Positions 21,401-30,823 of a stretch of DNA of 64,000 nt are shown here, in pieces. The translations under genes and the position numbers were made by a program. The stretch is from NCBI GenBank assembly GCA_021372495.1, contig JAJFUF010000036.1, positions 1-64,000 of the forward strand. The letters run 5' to 3'. This stretch comes from Lysobacteraceae bacterium (lineage in GTDB: Bacteria; Pseudomonadota; Gammaproteobacteria; Xanthomonadales; Rhodanobacteraceae). Numbering within the stretch: position 1 is the first letter of the stretch; the number at the start of each line of letters is the position of its first letter. The notes under the pieces were generated by a model that was given only the letters and a program-made list of their open reading frames with translations, ran no database searches and had not been told where the DNA came from.

Positions 21401-21428
21401 CGGGCGCCGTACGGCGCCCGTTTTTTTT
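21401..21428 (+). terminator. Intrinsic terminator
   Basis: CGGGCGCCGT and ACGGCGCCCG form perfect 10-base arms without a spacer (the innermost bases would form the loop), followed by eight T. It ends the transcript of the beta-barrel gene at 20582-21169. Confidence 0.9.
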
Positions 21429-21580
21429 CTCGTTCCTTGATCCAACACACGATGGATCGGCACACGCGCCCCTAGAGTCGCCGCGCCGTGCCCGCGGGGG
21501 ATCGAGCGCGACAGGAAGCGCTGACCGAGCATGGGCCGGCGGCGCAGAAACATCGCCAAGCCATACAGGACACCTGAAAA

Positions 21581-22165
21581 ATGAAGAAGAGCATGCTTGC
21601 GCTCGCCCTGGTCGCGTGCGCCTTCGCTGTCCCGACCCTCAGCCAGGCCGCCGACTACAGCAGCGGCGTCTTCGTCAACGGCCAGGTCGGCCAGTCCAAG
21701 CTGAAAGGCGTCAACGCCTCCGACGACACCGACACCGGCTTCGCCATCAACGGCGGCTACCGCTGGGCGGTATCGCCGTCCGTGCTGCTCGGCGTCGAAG
21801 CCGGCTACGTCGACCTTGGCAAGTTCACCGACAAGGTTCCCGGCGCCAGCGCCGAGTTCAAGCTGAGCGGCTGGAACGTCGGCGTCAACGGCAAGTTCGC
21901 CATCGCCGAGCAGTGGTATTTCTCCGCGCGCGCCGGCTTCTTCAATGGCCACCGCAAGCTGAGCGGCACCGTCGACACCGGCGCCGGCATCATCTCGGTC
22001 AGCGAAAGCAACAACAAGAACAAGTACTACGGCGGCGTGGGCTTCGGTTACGACTTCAGCAACAACGTCAGCGTCGGGCTGAATTACGACCGCTACTGGG
22101 CGAACGACTCCGACATCGACGCCAAGGGCGACCTGCTGTCGGTCAGCGCCGAGTACCGCTTCTGA
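21581..22165 (+). CDS. Small outer-membrane beta-barrel protein, paralogue 2
   Basis: The 194-residue protein is clearly paralogous to the protein encoded at 20582-21169. Both have a MKKS signal peptide, both contain the INGGYRWAV, LLGVE-GY and GGVGFGYDFSNN segments, and both end in AEYRF. The signal peptide ends SQAA, and the mature barrel starts DYSSGVFVNGQVGQS. It is expected in the outer membrane. It has its own terminator immediately downstream, so it is probably transcribed alone. The function is unknown. Confidence 0.85.
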   Translation: MKKSMLALALVACAFAVPTLSQAADYSSGVFVNGQVGQSKLKGVNASDDTDTGFAINGGYRWAVSPSVLLGVEAGYVDLGKFTDKVPGASAEFKLSGWNVGVNGKFAIAEQWYFSARAGFFNGHRKLSGTVDTGAGIISVSESNNKNKYYGGVGFGYDFSNNVSVGLNYDRYWANDSDIDAKGDLLSVSAEYRF

Positions 22166-22204
22166 TCGGACACCGCATCGCCCAGGCGATGCCGCAAACG
22201 AAAA

Positions 22205-22230
22205 CGGGCGCCGCGAGGCGCCCGTTTTTT
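22205..22230. terminator. Intrinsic terminator between barrel gene 2 and fba
   Basis: CGGGCGCC, loop GCGA, GGCGCCCG, then six T; four A precede the stem, so it can also serve the convergent fba gene. The stem uses the same CGGGCGCC/GGCGCCCG arms as the terminator at 21401-21428. Confidence 0.9.
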
Positions 22231-22249
22231 CGTCCGCCGACGGAACCGC

Positions 22250-23260
22250 TCAGGCGGCCCTGGACCACTGGCCGAGCGCGGCGAGGCCGTTTTCCTTCGC
22301 GCGCTGCGCGACGGTGTTCTGCGCGGCGGCGAAGTTGCCGGCCATGTCCTTGGCCCACAGCTTCAGCGCGGCCTGCTGCATGGCGCGGCCGTAGGAGAAC
22401 GACAGCGGCCACGGGTGCGGGCCCATCTGGTTCATCGCGTTGAGGTGCGCGGTGGCCATCTCGTCGCTCTGGCCGCCGGACAGGAACACGATGCCCGGCA
22501 GCGCGGCCGGCACGGTCGTCTTCAGGCAGCGGATGGTCGCCTCGGCGACTTCCTCGATGTCCGCCTGCTCCGCGCAGTCCTTGCCGGACAGCACCATGCT
22601 GGCCTTGAGGATGGTGCCCTCGAGCATCACGCCCTGCTCGTACAGCGAGGCGAACAGGCTGCGCAGCGTGGCCTCGGTGACGTCGTAGCAGAGGTCGATG
22701 TCGTGGTCGCCGTCCATCAGCACCTCCGGCTCGACCATCGGCACCAGGCCCGCTTCCTGGCACAGCGCCGCGTAGCGCGCCAGCGCGTGGCAGTTGGCGT
22801 CGATGCAGGTGGAGCTGGGCATGTCCTCGCCGATGGCGATCACCGCGCGCCACTTGGCGAACCTGGCACCGAGGCGCGCGTACTCGTTGAGGCGCTCGCG
22901 CAGGCCGTCGAGGCCTTCCGTCACCACCTCGCCGGGAAAGCCGGCCAGCGGGTGCGGGCCCTTGTCCACCTTGATGCCCGGCAGGATGCCGTTGTCCAGC
23001 ATGATCTTGGTGAACGGCACGCCGGCCTTGGTCGACTGGCGGATGGTCTCGTCGTACAGGATCGCGCCGGAGATGTGCTCGTTCAGGCCCGGCGTGGTCA
23101 GCAGCATCTCGCGGTAGGCGCGGCGATGCTCCTCGCTGTTCTCCACGCCGACGGCATCGAAGCGCTTCTTGATGGTGTTGTTCGACTCGTCGATCGCGAT
23201 GATGCCCTTGCCCGGGGCGACCATCGCCTGGGCGATGCTCTCAAGCTGTTCGATGCTCAT
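22250..23260 (-). CDS. fba: Fructose-bisphosphate aldolase, class I
   Basis: The 336-residue protein resembles the metal-independent class I aldolases of animals and some bacteria. It has GKGIIAIDESNNTIKKRF near the N-terminus, the ILYDETIRQST and IKVDKG segments, and the Schiff-base lysine in GTILKASMVLSG (about residue 227). It cleaves fructose 1,6-bisphosphate to two triose phosphates. The start is ATG 23260, with GGAGTGG upstream; the open frame upstream is not homologous. It ends 20 bp from a shared terminator. Confidence 0.93.
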   Translation of the reverse strand: MSIEQLESIAQAMVAPGKGIIAIDESNNTIKKRFDAVGVENSEEHRRAYREMLLTTPGLNEHISGAILYDETIRQSTKAGVPFTKIMLDNGILPGIKVDKGPHPLAGFPGEVVTEGLDGLRERLNEYARLGARFAKWRAVIAIGEDMPSSTCIDANCHALARYAALCQEAGLVPMVEPEVLMDGDHDIDLCYDVTEATLRSLFASLYEQGVMLEGTILKASMVLSGKDCAEQADIEEVAEATIRCLKTTVPAALPGIVFLSGGQSDEMATAHLNAMNQMGPHPWPLSFSYGRAMQQAALKLWAKDMAGNFAAAQNTVAQRAKENGLAALGQWSRAA

Positions 23261-23391
23261 GACCACTCCGAAAAGACCGATGGCCGGACGTGACCCGGCC
23301 GTTGCGCCGCCTCCGCCGGAGTGCGGCTCCCAGGGGGAACGCGGATTATAGGCCAGCCCATGGCGCCATGCCCGGCCGGCAAGGCGCCCGC

Positions 23392-23886
23392 TCAGCCGGC
23401 GGGCGCGCCGAAGCCGGGCAGGCGGCAAGCCGCGCCGATGCGGTCGCGTTCGGCCTGCACCTGCGCCTGCGCCGCCGAGGAAGCGCCGGCCGGCGCCCGC
23501 GGCAGGTTGAACGGCACCACCAGGTAGGTGCGCACCGGCTCGCGCGCCAGGTTGGCCGGCGCGAACGCATAGCGCATGTTGCCCACCATGCTGAGCGCCA
23601 CCTTGCCGAGATCGCCCTGCGGCACCACGCGCTCGAGCTTGAGGTCGTAGGTGGCGCCGTCGGAACCGATGGTGTAGCTGACCGCCGCGCAGCTCGGCTT
23701 GTCGAGATTCTTGCCCGAGATCGGCGCGTCGGCGGTCAGCTCGGCACGGTTGGACAGGATCCAGTAGTGCTCCAGCCGCTCCGGCGCGACGCGGCGGGTG
23801 GCGGCCTGGGCGGCCGCGCCGACGAGGATCAGCCCGATGCCGGCCAGCACCGCTGCGGTACGAGGCGTGCGCTCACAGCCCTTCAT
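23392..23886 (-). CDS. Periplasmic TonB C-terminal-like protein
   Basis: The 164-residue protein has a signal peptide (TAAVLAGIGLILVGAAAQA), then one domain of about 90 residues resembling the TonB/TolA C-terminal fold: AVSYTIGSDGATYDLKLERVVPQGDL and later YLVVPFNLP. No proline-rich linker or membrane anchor is present, so it is probably a free periplasmic protein rather than a true TonB. ATG 23886 sits 5 bp after GGAGAG; a GTG at 23892 in frame is less likely. It lies between fba and pyk on the same strand. The role is unknown. Confidence 0.7.
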   Translation of the reverse strand: MKGCERTPRTAAVLAGIGLILVGAAAQAATRRVAPERLEHYWILSNRAELTADAPISGKNLDKPSCAAVSYTIGSDGATYDLKLERVVPQGDLGKVALSMVGNMRYAFAPANLAREPVRTYLVVPFNLPRAPAGASSAAQAQVQAERDRIGAACRLPGFGAPAG

Positions 23887-24104
23887 GTCCACTCTCCGCC
23901 ACGCGATGGCCCAAACGGACGGTCAATCTATCAGCCCGGCGCGGGATTGACGATCCGCCGCGGCGCTGCCGGATCGCACTCTGTGCCGCACGCGGCGCAC
24001 GCGATCTGCGTCAGATCAAGACTGCCGCCCGACGGTCAAGCAGCCAGGCGGACGCCGCGCGCGCGCACCTCCGCGTGCTCCGTCTCCCGATGTCCCGGCC
24101 GCCG

Positions 24105-25568
24105 TCACAGGTCGCGCAGGCTCTCGGCGATGCCGTCCGGCCCAACGCGCAGCAGCTTCAGGGTGTTGGTGCCGCCGAGGCGGCCGGTGCGGTCGCCGTG
24201 GGTGAGGATCACGCGGTCGCCCTCGCCGAGCGCGCCGAGCGCGAACAGGTGCTGCACGGCGCTGCGGGCGACGTGGGCCGGCTCGACGTCGCCGGCATCG
24301 AAGCGCACCGGCACCACGTCGCGCAGCAGCAGCATGCGCCTGCGCGCGGCATCGTTGCCCGCCAGCGCGTAGATCGGCACCGCGGAGCGGTAGCGCGACA
24401 GCCACTGCGCGGTGGCGCCGGATTCGGTCAGCGCGACGATCGCGCGCGCGCCGACGCGCCCGGCCAGGAACATCGCCGCCATCGCGATCGCCTGGTCGGT
24501 GCGATCGAGCTGGTGCGCGACCTGCGACAGGTCCTCGGTCGGCTCGAACTGGCGCTCGGCGCCGAGGCAGACGCGGCGCATCGCCGCCACCGCCTTGTCC
24601 GGATGCTTGCCGGCCGCGGTTTCCTGCGAAAGCATCACCGCGTCGGTGCCGTCGATCACCGCGTTGGCGACGTCCAGCACTTCGGCGCGGGTCGGGATCG
24701 GCGCCTCGACCATCGACTGCAGCATCTGCGTGGCGGTGATCACCGCGCGGTTGCGCGCCAGCGATTCGCGGATGATCTTCTTCTGCAGGCCGGGCAGCTC
24801 GGCGTCGCCGATCTCCACGCCGAGATCGCCGCGCGCGACCATCACCGCGTCCGCCGCGTCGATGATCTCGCCGAGCACGTCGATCGCCTCGGCGCGCTCG
24901 ATCTTGGCGACCAGCGCGCCGTGGCCGCCGGCCGCGCGCAGCAGCGCGCGCGCTTCGGCGAGGTCGGCGGCGCTGCGCACGAACGACACCGCGAGGAAGT
25001 CCGCGTCCAGCTCGGCGGCGAGGCGGATGTCGGCGCGATCCTTGTCGGACAGCGCGGCGACGCTGAGGCCGCCGCCCTGCCGGTTCAGCCCCTTGCGGTC
25101 GGACAGGCGGCCGCCGAAACGCACCCGGCAGCGCACCTCCGGCGCGGCCACCTCGACCACGTCCAGCGCGATCAGGCCGTCGTCCAGCAGCAGCACGTCG
25201 CCGACGCGCACGTCGCCGGGCAGGCCGAGGTAGCTGACGCCGACGCGGCTGGCGTCGCCGGGCGGCGCGTCGGCGCGGCAGTCCAGCGTGAACGGCTGGC
25301 CGGCGGCCAGCTCGACCGGCCCGGCGGCGAAATGTTCGATGCGGATCTTCGGCCCCTGCAGGTCGGCCAGCACGCCGACCTCGCGGTCGATCGCGGCGGC
25401 GGCCGCGCGCACCGCCGCGGCGCGGCGCAGGTGGTCGTCGGCGTTGCCGTGCGAGAGGTTCAGGCGAACCACGTCGACGCCCTCTTCGAGCAGCCGGGCC
25501 AGCATGCCCGGCGCATCGGTGGCGGGTCCGAGGGTGGCGAGGATCTTGGTGCGGCGGATCGTGCTCAT
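24105..25568 (-). CDS. pyk: Pyruvate kinase
   Basis: The 487-residue protein has the N-terminal RRTKILATLGPATD, the substrate-binding RLNLSHG, the active-site IVAKIERAEAID region (KIERAEAI), and MVARGDLGVEIG. ATQMLQSM and the C-terminal allosteric domain follow. It converts phosphoenolpyruvate and ADP to pyruvate and ATP. The gene belongs to the glycolytic block that also holds pgk, tkt and fba. 218 bp separate it from the TonB-like gene; I see no terminator there. Confidence 0.95.
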   Translation of the reverse strand: MSTIRRTKILATLGPATDAPGMLARLLEEGVDVVRLNLSHGNADDHLRRAAAVRAAAAAIDREVGVLADLQGPKIRIEHFAAGPVELAAGQPFTLDCRADAPPGDASRVGVSYLGLPGDVRVGDVLLLDDGLIALDVVEVAAPEVRCRVRFGGRLSDRKGLNRQGGGLSVAALSDKDRADIRLAAELDADFLAVSFVRSAADLAEARALLRAAGGHGALVAKIERAEAIDVLGEIIDAADAVMVARGDLGVEIGDAELPGLQKKIIRESLARNRAVITATQMLQSMVEAPIPTRAEVLDVANAVIDGTDAVMLSQETAAGKHPDKAVAAMRRVCLGAERQFEPTEDLSQVAHQLDRTDQAIAMAAMFLAGRVGARAIVALTESGATAQWLSRYRSAVPIYALAGNDAARRRMLLLRDVVPVRFDAGDVEPAHVARSAVQHLFALGALGEGDRVILTHGDRTGRLGGTNTLKLLRVGPDGIAESLRDL

Positions 25569-25625
25569 GCCGTCAAGCTAGCACAGCCCGACGGCGGCGC
25601 CGCGACCGCCGCTCCGCAATCGTTT

Positions 25626-26435
25626 TCAGCGCGCCAGCGCCCGGTTCAGCAGCGCGGCGAGGCGCGCGCCCGCTTCGCGCAGGCGGCGTTCGGCCAGCGG
25701 GCGTTCCGCGGCGACATAGGCCGCGTCGATGGCATGACCGCGCGGATAGACGCCGTCGTCGCGGACGATGCGGCAGGATTCCTGCGCCCACTGCGCCGGC
25801 GGATCGTCCAGCGGCGGCGAGGGCGGCGGTAGCGACACCGGGCCGTCGTCGTCCAGTGCCGCCGCGTACGCCCGCCAGCGCAGGCCGCGCGAATCCAGCA
25901 GCAGCGAGTCCCACACCGCGTGCAGGTTCGTGCCCTGCTCGCCATGGCGCACCTGGTAATCGTTGCCGCCCTTGTCGTCGCGGTAGCCGGCGTGCAGCGG
26001 CTGGTGCACGTCGGCGACGAAGTGCACGACGAACTTCAGCGCCTCGCGGCGCTCGGCGTCGGGGCGCGAACGGTCGGCGAGGATCGCGGCGTAGCGGTCG
26101 ATCGCCGCGACCACGCACTGGCCGTCGCGGCAGTCGCGCGGCGGCACGTAGACGCAGTCGGCGCCGCGGAAATTGACGTAGTGCAGCCGGCGCGTGCGCT
26201 CCGCCAACGCGCGCTGCGCGGGATCGTCGCGCAGCTCGTCGGCCCAGGTGGCGACGTCGGCCAGCGTGCGCGCGTGCTCGGGCGCGAGCAGGCGCTCGAC
26301 CTCGGCGCGCGCGGCCGGGGACAACTGCTGCCCGGCCAGCTCGGCAACCACGCGATGGCCCAGCGGCCCCCACGCCCGGGCGGGCGCGGCGGCGAAGGCG
26401 GCGAACAGGCATGCGATCCACAACGATCGGTGCAT
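25626..26435 (-). CDS. S1/P1-type zinc nuclease, secreted
   Basis: The 269-residue protein carries a signal peptide (IACLFAAFAAAPARA). The mature N-terminus starts at Trp (WGPLGHRVVAELA), as required in S1/P1 nucleases, where Trp1 and the following His bind the trinuclear zinc site. Other ligand motifs are WADELRD, FVVHFVADVHQPLHAG, KGGNDYQV and NLHAVWDS. The family cleaves single-stranded nucleic acids and 3'-nucleotides. It is predicted to be periplasmic or secreted. It follows the RND permease gene by 81 bp and may be a late member of that operon or independent. Confidence 0.88.
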   Translation of the reverse strand: MHRSLWIACLFAAFAAAPARAWGPLGHRVVAELAGQQLSPAARAEVERLLAPEHARTLADVATWADELRDDPAQRALAERTRRLHYVNFRGADCVYVPPRDCRDGQCVVAAIDRYAAILADRSRPDAERREALKFVVHFVADVHQPLHAGYRDDKGGNDYQVRHGEQGTNLHAVWDSLLLDSRGLRWRAYAAALDDDGPVSLPPPSPPLDDPPAQWAQESCRIVRDDGVYPRGHAIDAAYVAAERPLAERRLREAGARLAALLNRALAR

Positions 26436-26516
26436 GGGGGGAAAGGCGGCGGGTCGTGGCGCAAAGCGTGCGAGTGTGCCACAGCCCGCGCCGGGACGGC
26501 GCAGGCGTCGCGCCCG

Positions 26517-29500
26517 CTAATCCGGCCCCTCGCGGTGCGCCAGCCAGGCGTAGTACAGCAGCGGGATCACCAGCAGGGTCAGCAGGGTCGAGACCAGGAT
26601 GCCGAAGATCAGCGACACCGCCAGGCCCTGGAAGATCGGGTCGTCGATGATGAAGAAGCCGCCGATCATCGCCGCCAGCGCGGTCAGCGCGATCGGCTTG
26701 GCGCGCACCGCCGCGGCCTCGATCACCGCCTCGCGCAGCGGTCGCCCGGCGGCGCGCGCGTGGTTGATGAAGTCGATCAGCAGGATCGAGTTGCGCACGA
26801 TGATGCCGGCCAGCGCGATCATGCCGATCATCGAGGTGGCGGTGAACTGCGCGCCCACCAGCGCATGCCCGGGCATCACGCCGATCACGGTCAACGGGAT
26901 CGGCGCCATGATGATCAGCGGCACCACGTAGCTGCGGAACTGGCCGACCACCAGCAGGTAGATCAGCAGCAGGCCGACCGAATAGGCCAGGCCCATGTCG
27001 CGGAACGTCTCGTAGGTGATCTGCCATTCGCCGTCCCACTTCACCGCGTAGCGCGTGGCGTCGTCCGGCTGGGCGATGAAGCGCTGCTGCAACCGCTGCC
27101 CGGCCACGGCGTCGTGGCGCAGCTTGCCGACCATCGCGAACATGCCGTACAGCGGGCTGTCGGTGCGGCCGGCGTCGTCGCCGGTCACGTAGGCGTAGGG
27201 CAGCAGGTCCTTGTGGTAGATCGCCTTCTCCCAGTTCGCCGGGCGCACCGCGACCACTTCCGACAGCGGCACCAGCGCGCCGTCCTGCGCGCGCACGCAC
27301 AGCGCCAACAATTGCGCCAGCGCCGCCTGGTCGCCCGCCGGCAGGCGCAGGCGCACCGGCACCGCGTACTTGGAGCGGCCGTCCATCAGGTAGGTGGCGT
27401 CGACGCCGGACAGCGCCGCGCGCAGCGCCTGCGCGATGGCCGCCTGGTCGAGGCCGAGCCGCGCCGCGCGCTCGCGATCGACCACCATCACCTCGCGCGG
27501 CGCGTCCGCCTCGACGCTGGTGTCGACGTCGACCAGGTCGGGGTCGGCGCGGAAATCCTTCTCGAGGCCGAGCGCGATCGCGCGCACCTTGGCGTAGTCG
27601 GGGCCGTAGATCTCGGCCACGATCGGCGCCAGCACCGGCGGGCCCGGCGGCACCTCCACCACCTTGACCGAGGCGCCGTAGCGCGTGCCGATCGCGGCCA
27701 GCGCCGGGCGCACCGCCAGCGCGATCGCATGGCTCTGGCGCTTGCGCCTGGCCTTGTCGACCAGCGTCACCTGCAGGTCGCCGACGATCGGGCCGCTGCG
27801 CAAGTAGTACTGGCGCACCAGGCCGTTGAAGGTCATCGGCGAAGCGGTGCCGGCATAGCCCTGGTAGTTCTCCACCTCGGGCACGCGGTCCAGCGCGTGC
27901 GCCAGTTCGGTCAGCAGGCGGTCGGTAGTCTCCAGCGTGCTGCCCTCGGGCATGTCGACGACCACCTGGAATTCCGACTTGTTGTCGAACGGCAGCATCT
28001 TCAGGATCACCGCCTTCACCACCACCAGGCCGGCGGCGGCGATCACCAGCGCGCCCATCGCGACGAACAGCCGGCGGCGGCGGCGCGGCGCGCGCTCGCC
28101 TTCGAGGAACGGCAGCATCGCGCGGCGGAACAGGCGCAGCAGGCGGCCGCCGCGCGTCGCTTCGCGCGCTTCCTCCGCCGGCGGCACGTGGTGGTGGCCG
28201 AGCAGCTTCAGCGCCAGCCACGGCGTCACGACCAGCGCCACCGCCAGCGACAGCAGCATGCCGGCGGAGGCGTTGATCGGGATCGGCCGCATGTACGGGC
28301 CCATCAGGCCGGAGACGAACGCCATCGGCAGCAGCGCGGCGATCACGGTGAAGGTGGCGAGGATGGTCGGCCCACCGACTTCGCTGACCGCCTCGGGAAT
28401 CGCCTGGCGCAGGCTGTGCCCGCCCAGCGCCATGTGCCGGTGGATGTTCTCGACCACCACGATGGCGTCGTCGACCAGGATGCCGATCGAGAAGATCAGC
28501 GCGAACAGCGACACCCGGTTGATGGTGAAGCCCATCGCCCAGGAGGCGAACAGGGTCAGCATCAGGGTGATGATCACCGCCGAGCCGACCACGACCGCCT
28601 CGCGCCAGCCCAGCGTCATCAACACCAGCAGCACCACCGAGAAGGTGGCGAAGATCAGCTTGTGGATCAGCTTGTCAGCCTTGTCGGTGGCGGTCCGGCC
28701 GTAGTCGCGGGTCACCGCCACATGCACGCCGGCCGGGATCGACACGCCCTGCAGCGCTTCGACGCGGCGCGCGATCGCGGTGGTGATGTCGGCGGCGTTG
28801 GTGCCGGACTTCTTGGCGATGGCGACCGTCACCGCCGGCGCGATGCCGGTCGCCGGCCCGCCCTTGCCGGGCGGTGTGCCGAACCAGACGTAGCGGCTGG
28901 GCAGGTCGGCGCCCTGGCGGATCGTCGCCACGTCGGAGAGGAACACCGGCTGGCCGTGCTTGAGGCCGATCACCAGATCGGCGACCTCGTCGGCGTCGGC
29001 GAGGAAGGTGCCGGCGGTGACCGGCACGTCGCGGTCGCCGGCGACGCGCTCGCCCGCCTGGCTGACCGCATTGGCGGCGCCGAGCGCGCGCGACAAGTCG
29101 CCGATGGCGAGGCCGTAGGCGGCCATCTTCGCCGCGTCGAGCTGCACCACCACCGCGCGCTCGGGCGCGCCGATGGTGTACACGTCGCGCGTGCCGGGAA
29201 CGCGCTTGAGCTCGGTCTCCAGCGTGTGCGCCACCTCGGCCAGCTCGGTGGCGCCGCGCTGCGCGTCGTCGGTCCACAGCGTCAGCGCCATCACCGGCAC
29301 GTCGTCGATGCTCATCGGCCGGATCAGCGGCGGGCCGACGCCGAGGCCGGGCGGCACGAAGTCCTGGTTCTGGAACACCTGGTTGTACAGGCGCACGATC
29401 GCGGTCTGGCGCGGCACGCCGACCTGGAACTCGACGGTGATCACCGCCATGCCCGGCCGGCTGACCGAGTAGACGTGCTTGACGCCCTGGATCTCGGCGA

Positions 29501-29735
29501 GCTTCTGCTCCAGCGGGAACGCGACCAGGTTCTCGACGTCGTGCACGTCCGCGCCGGGGAACGGCACGAACACGTTGGCCATGGTCACGTCGATCTGCGG
29601 CTCTTCCTCGCGCGGCGTGATCAGCGCCGCGGCGAGGCCGAGCAGCAGCGCCGCCAGCGCCAGGATCGGCGTCAGCGGGTTGTCCTGGAAGGCGCGCGCG
29701 ATGCGCCCGGAAAAACCGAGCCGCGGCTCGCTCAT
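26517..29735 (-). CDS. RND efflux permease
   Basis: The 1072-residue protein has the RND inner-membrane pump architecture: a transmembrane helix at residues 20-40, a large periplasmic domain, six helices in the middle including the GILVDDAIVVVENI proton-relay region, a second periplasmic domain and six C-terminal helices. TPREEEPQIDV and FPGADVHDVENLV are typical of a proteobacterial AcrB-like branch. The start overlaps the adaptor gene by four bases (ATGA). The five-gene layout begins at sqr, suggesting a sulfide- or persulfide-induced export pump; the substrate is unknown. No outer-membrane channel gene is adjacent. Confidence 0.92.
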   Translation of the reverse strand: MSEPRLGFSGRIARAFQDNPLTPILALAALLLGLAAALITPREEEPQIDVTMANVFVPFPGADVHDVENLVAFPLEQKLAEIQGVKHVYSVSRPGMAVITVEFQVGVPRQTAIVRLYNQVFQNQDFVPPGLGVGPPLIRPMSIDDVPVMALTLWTDDAQRGATELAEVAHTLETELKRVPGTRDVYTIGAPERAVVVQLDAAKMAAYGLAIGDLSRALGAANAVSQAGERVAGDRDVPVTAGTFLADADEVADLVIGLKHGQPVFLSDVATIRQGADLPSRYVWFGTPPGKGGPATGIAPAVTVAIAKKSGTNAADITTAIARRVEALQGVSIPAGVHVAVTRDYGRTATDKADKLIHKLIFATFSVVLLVLMTLGWREAVVVGSAVIITLMLTLFASWAMGFTINRVSLFALIFSIGILVDDAIVVVENIHRHMALGGHSLRQAIPEAVSEVGGPTILATFTVIAALLPMAFVSGLMGPYMRPIPINASAGMLLSLAVALVVTPWLALKLLGHHHVPPAEEAREATRGGRLLRLFRRAMLPFLEGERAPRRRRRLFVAMGALVIAAAGLVVVKAVILKMLPFDNKSEFQVVVDMPEGSTLETTDRLLTELAHALDRVPEVENYQGYAGTASPMTFNGLVRQYYLRSGPIVGDLQVTLVDKARRKRQSHAIALAVRPALAAIGTRYGASVKVVEVPPGPPVLAPIVAEIYGPDYAKVRAIALGLEKDFRADPDLVDVDTSVEADAPREVMVVDRERAARLGLDQAAIAQALRAALSGVDATYLMDGRSKYAVPVRLRLPAGDQAALAQLLALCVRAQDGALVPLSEVVAVRPANWEKAIYHKDLLPYAYVTGDDAGRTDSPLYGMFAMVGKLRHDAVAGQRLQQRFIAQPDDATRYAVKWDGEWQITYETFRDMGLAYSVGLLLIYLLVVGQFRSYVVPLIIMAPIPLTVIGVMPGHALVGAQFTATSMIGMIALAGIIVRNSILLIDFINHARAAGRPLREAVIEAAAVRAKPIALTALAAMIGGFFIIDDPIFQGLAVSLIFGILVSTLLTLLVIPLLYYAWLAHREGPD

Positions 29736-30823
29736 CGCGCCGGCTCCGCCGCGTGCTGCTTGGCGAGAAACAGCGCGGCCGCACCGGGATCGGCGGCGAC
29801 CTTCTCGCCGGCGGCGAGGCCCGCCAGCACTTCGACCTTGTCGCCGTAGCGGTGGCCGAGGCGCACCTGGCGCAGGCTGACGGCGTTGTCCGCGCCGATC
29901 ACGTACACGCCGCTGACCTCGCTGCGCTGCACCAGCGCGCTCGCCGGCAGCAGCAGGCGCCTGGCCTCGCCGACCGCGAACGCGGCCTTGACGGTCATGC
30001 CCGGGTACAGCCCGGTCTTCTGCGGCGGCAGGTCGAGGCGCACGCTGAAGGTGTGCGTGTCCGGGTCGGCGTACGGGAACACCGTCACCTTGGCCGCGGC
30101 GACGCGATGCACGCCACCGTCGAGCAGCACGTCGGCGGCGTTGAAGCGGCGGATCGCGTCGACCGCGCTCTGCGGCACCTGCACGTTGACGCGCAGTTCC
30201 TCCAGCGACACGCCGGAGATCAGCGGCTGGCCCGGCTGCACCGCCTCGCCGACCTGCACATGGCGCTTGGTAACGATGCCGGAATACGGCGCGCGCACCA
30301 CGGTGTAGTCGAGCTGCTGGCCGACTTCGCGCAGCGCGGCCTGCGCCGACTGCAGCGCCGCGCGCGCGGCGTCGCGGCGCGCCAGCGCCTGGTCGAGCTG
30401 CGCCTTGGCGACCAACTTGCGCGCGTAGATCTCGGCGGTGCGCTGGTACGAGGCCTGCGCCTCGTCGTAGGTCGCCTGCGCCGCCGCCAGCGCGGCCTGC
30501 GCGCGCCGCTGCGCGGACTGCTGCTCGACGTCGGTGAAGCGCACGACCACCGCGCCGGCCGGCACGTAGTCGTTGACGTCGAACGGCAGCTCGACCACGC
30601 GGCCGGCCGTCTGCGCCGACATGGTCGCCTGGTGCACCGCCTCGACCACGCCGTCCCAGGCCTGCTCGCGGCGCGCCTGCTGCGGCTGCACGGTCAGCAT
30701 CGCCAGCGGCGGCGGCGCCTGCGGCGACGGCGCCTGCTGCGCCCCGCCGCAGGCGGCGAGCAGCGCGGAAGCGGCCAGCGGCAGCAGGCGGCGCAGCGCG
30801 GCGCAGCGGGCGGCGTGGCGCAT
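29732..30823 (-). CDS. RND adaptor (membrane fusion) lipoprotein
   Basis: The 363-residue protein has a lipoprotein signal ending LLAAC (Cys near residue 25). The AcrA/HlyD plan follows: a first lipoyl half with GRVVELPFDVNDYVPAGAVV, a coiled-coil hairpin at about residues 105-180, the second lipoyl half with APYSGIVTKRHVQVGEAVQPG, then beta-barrel and membrane-proximal domains. It links the RND pump to an outer-membrane channel. ATG 30823 overlaps the DUF302 stop by one base (TGATG), and the 3' end overlaps the permease start, so DUF302, adaptor and pump are translated together. The frame is open upstream of this ATG but antiparallel overlap with DUF302 makes that unlikely. Confidence 0.9.
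   Translation of the reverse strand: MRHAARCAALRRLLPLAASALLAACGGAQQAPSPQAPPPLAMLTVQPQQARREQAWDGVVEAVHQATMSAQTAGRVVELPFDVNDYVPAGAVVVRFTDVEQQSAQRRAQAALAAAQATYDEAQASYQRTAEIYARKLVAKAQLDQALARRDAARAALQSAQAALREVGQQLDYTVVRAPYSGIVTKRHVQVGEAVQPGQPLISGVSLEELRVNVQVPQSAVDAIRRFNAADVLLDGGVHRVAAAKVTVFPYADPDTHTFSVRLDLPPQKTGLYPGMTVKAAFAVGEARRLLLPASALVQRSEVSGVYVIGADNAVSLRQVRLGHRYGDKVEVLAGLAAGEKVAADPGAAALFLAKQHAAEPAR

Noticed and set aside
23887..24104. Looked for an FNR-type site or small RNA between the TonB-like gene and pyk
   Set aside because: Only partial half-sites were found (for example TTGATC near 24015) without a matching second arm.
25573..28221. A minus-strand open frame of about 880 codons overlapping the RND and nuclease genes in another frame
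   Set aside because: The product has no family features, while the overlapping frames match RND and S1/P1 proteins along their full length.
25920..29849. A plus-strand open frame of over 1300 codons opposite the nuclease, RND permease and adaptor genes
   Set aside because: It is antisense to well-supported genes and its product is a low-complexity Arg/His/Gln/Ala-rich chain; such frames are common in DNA of this GC content.
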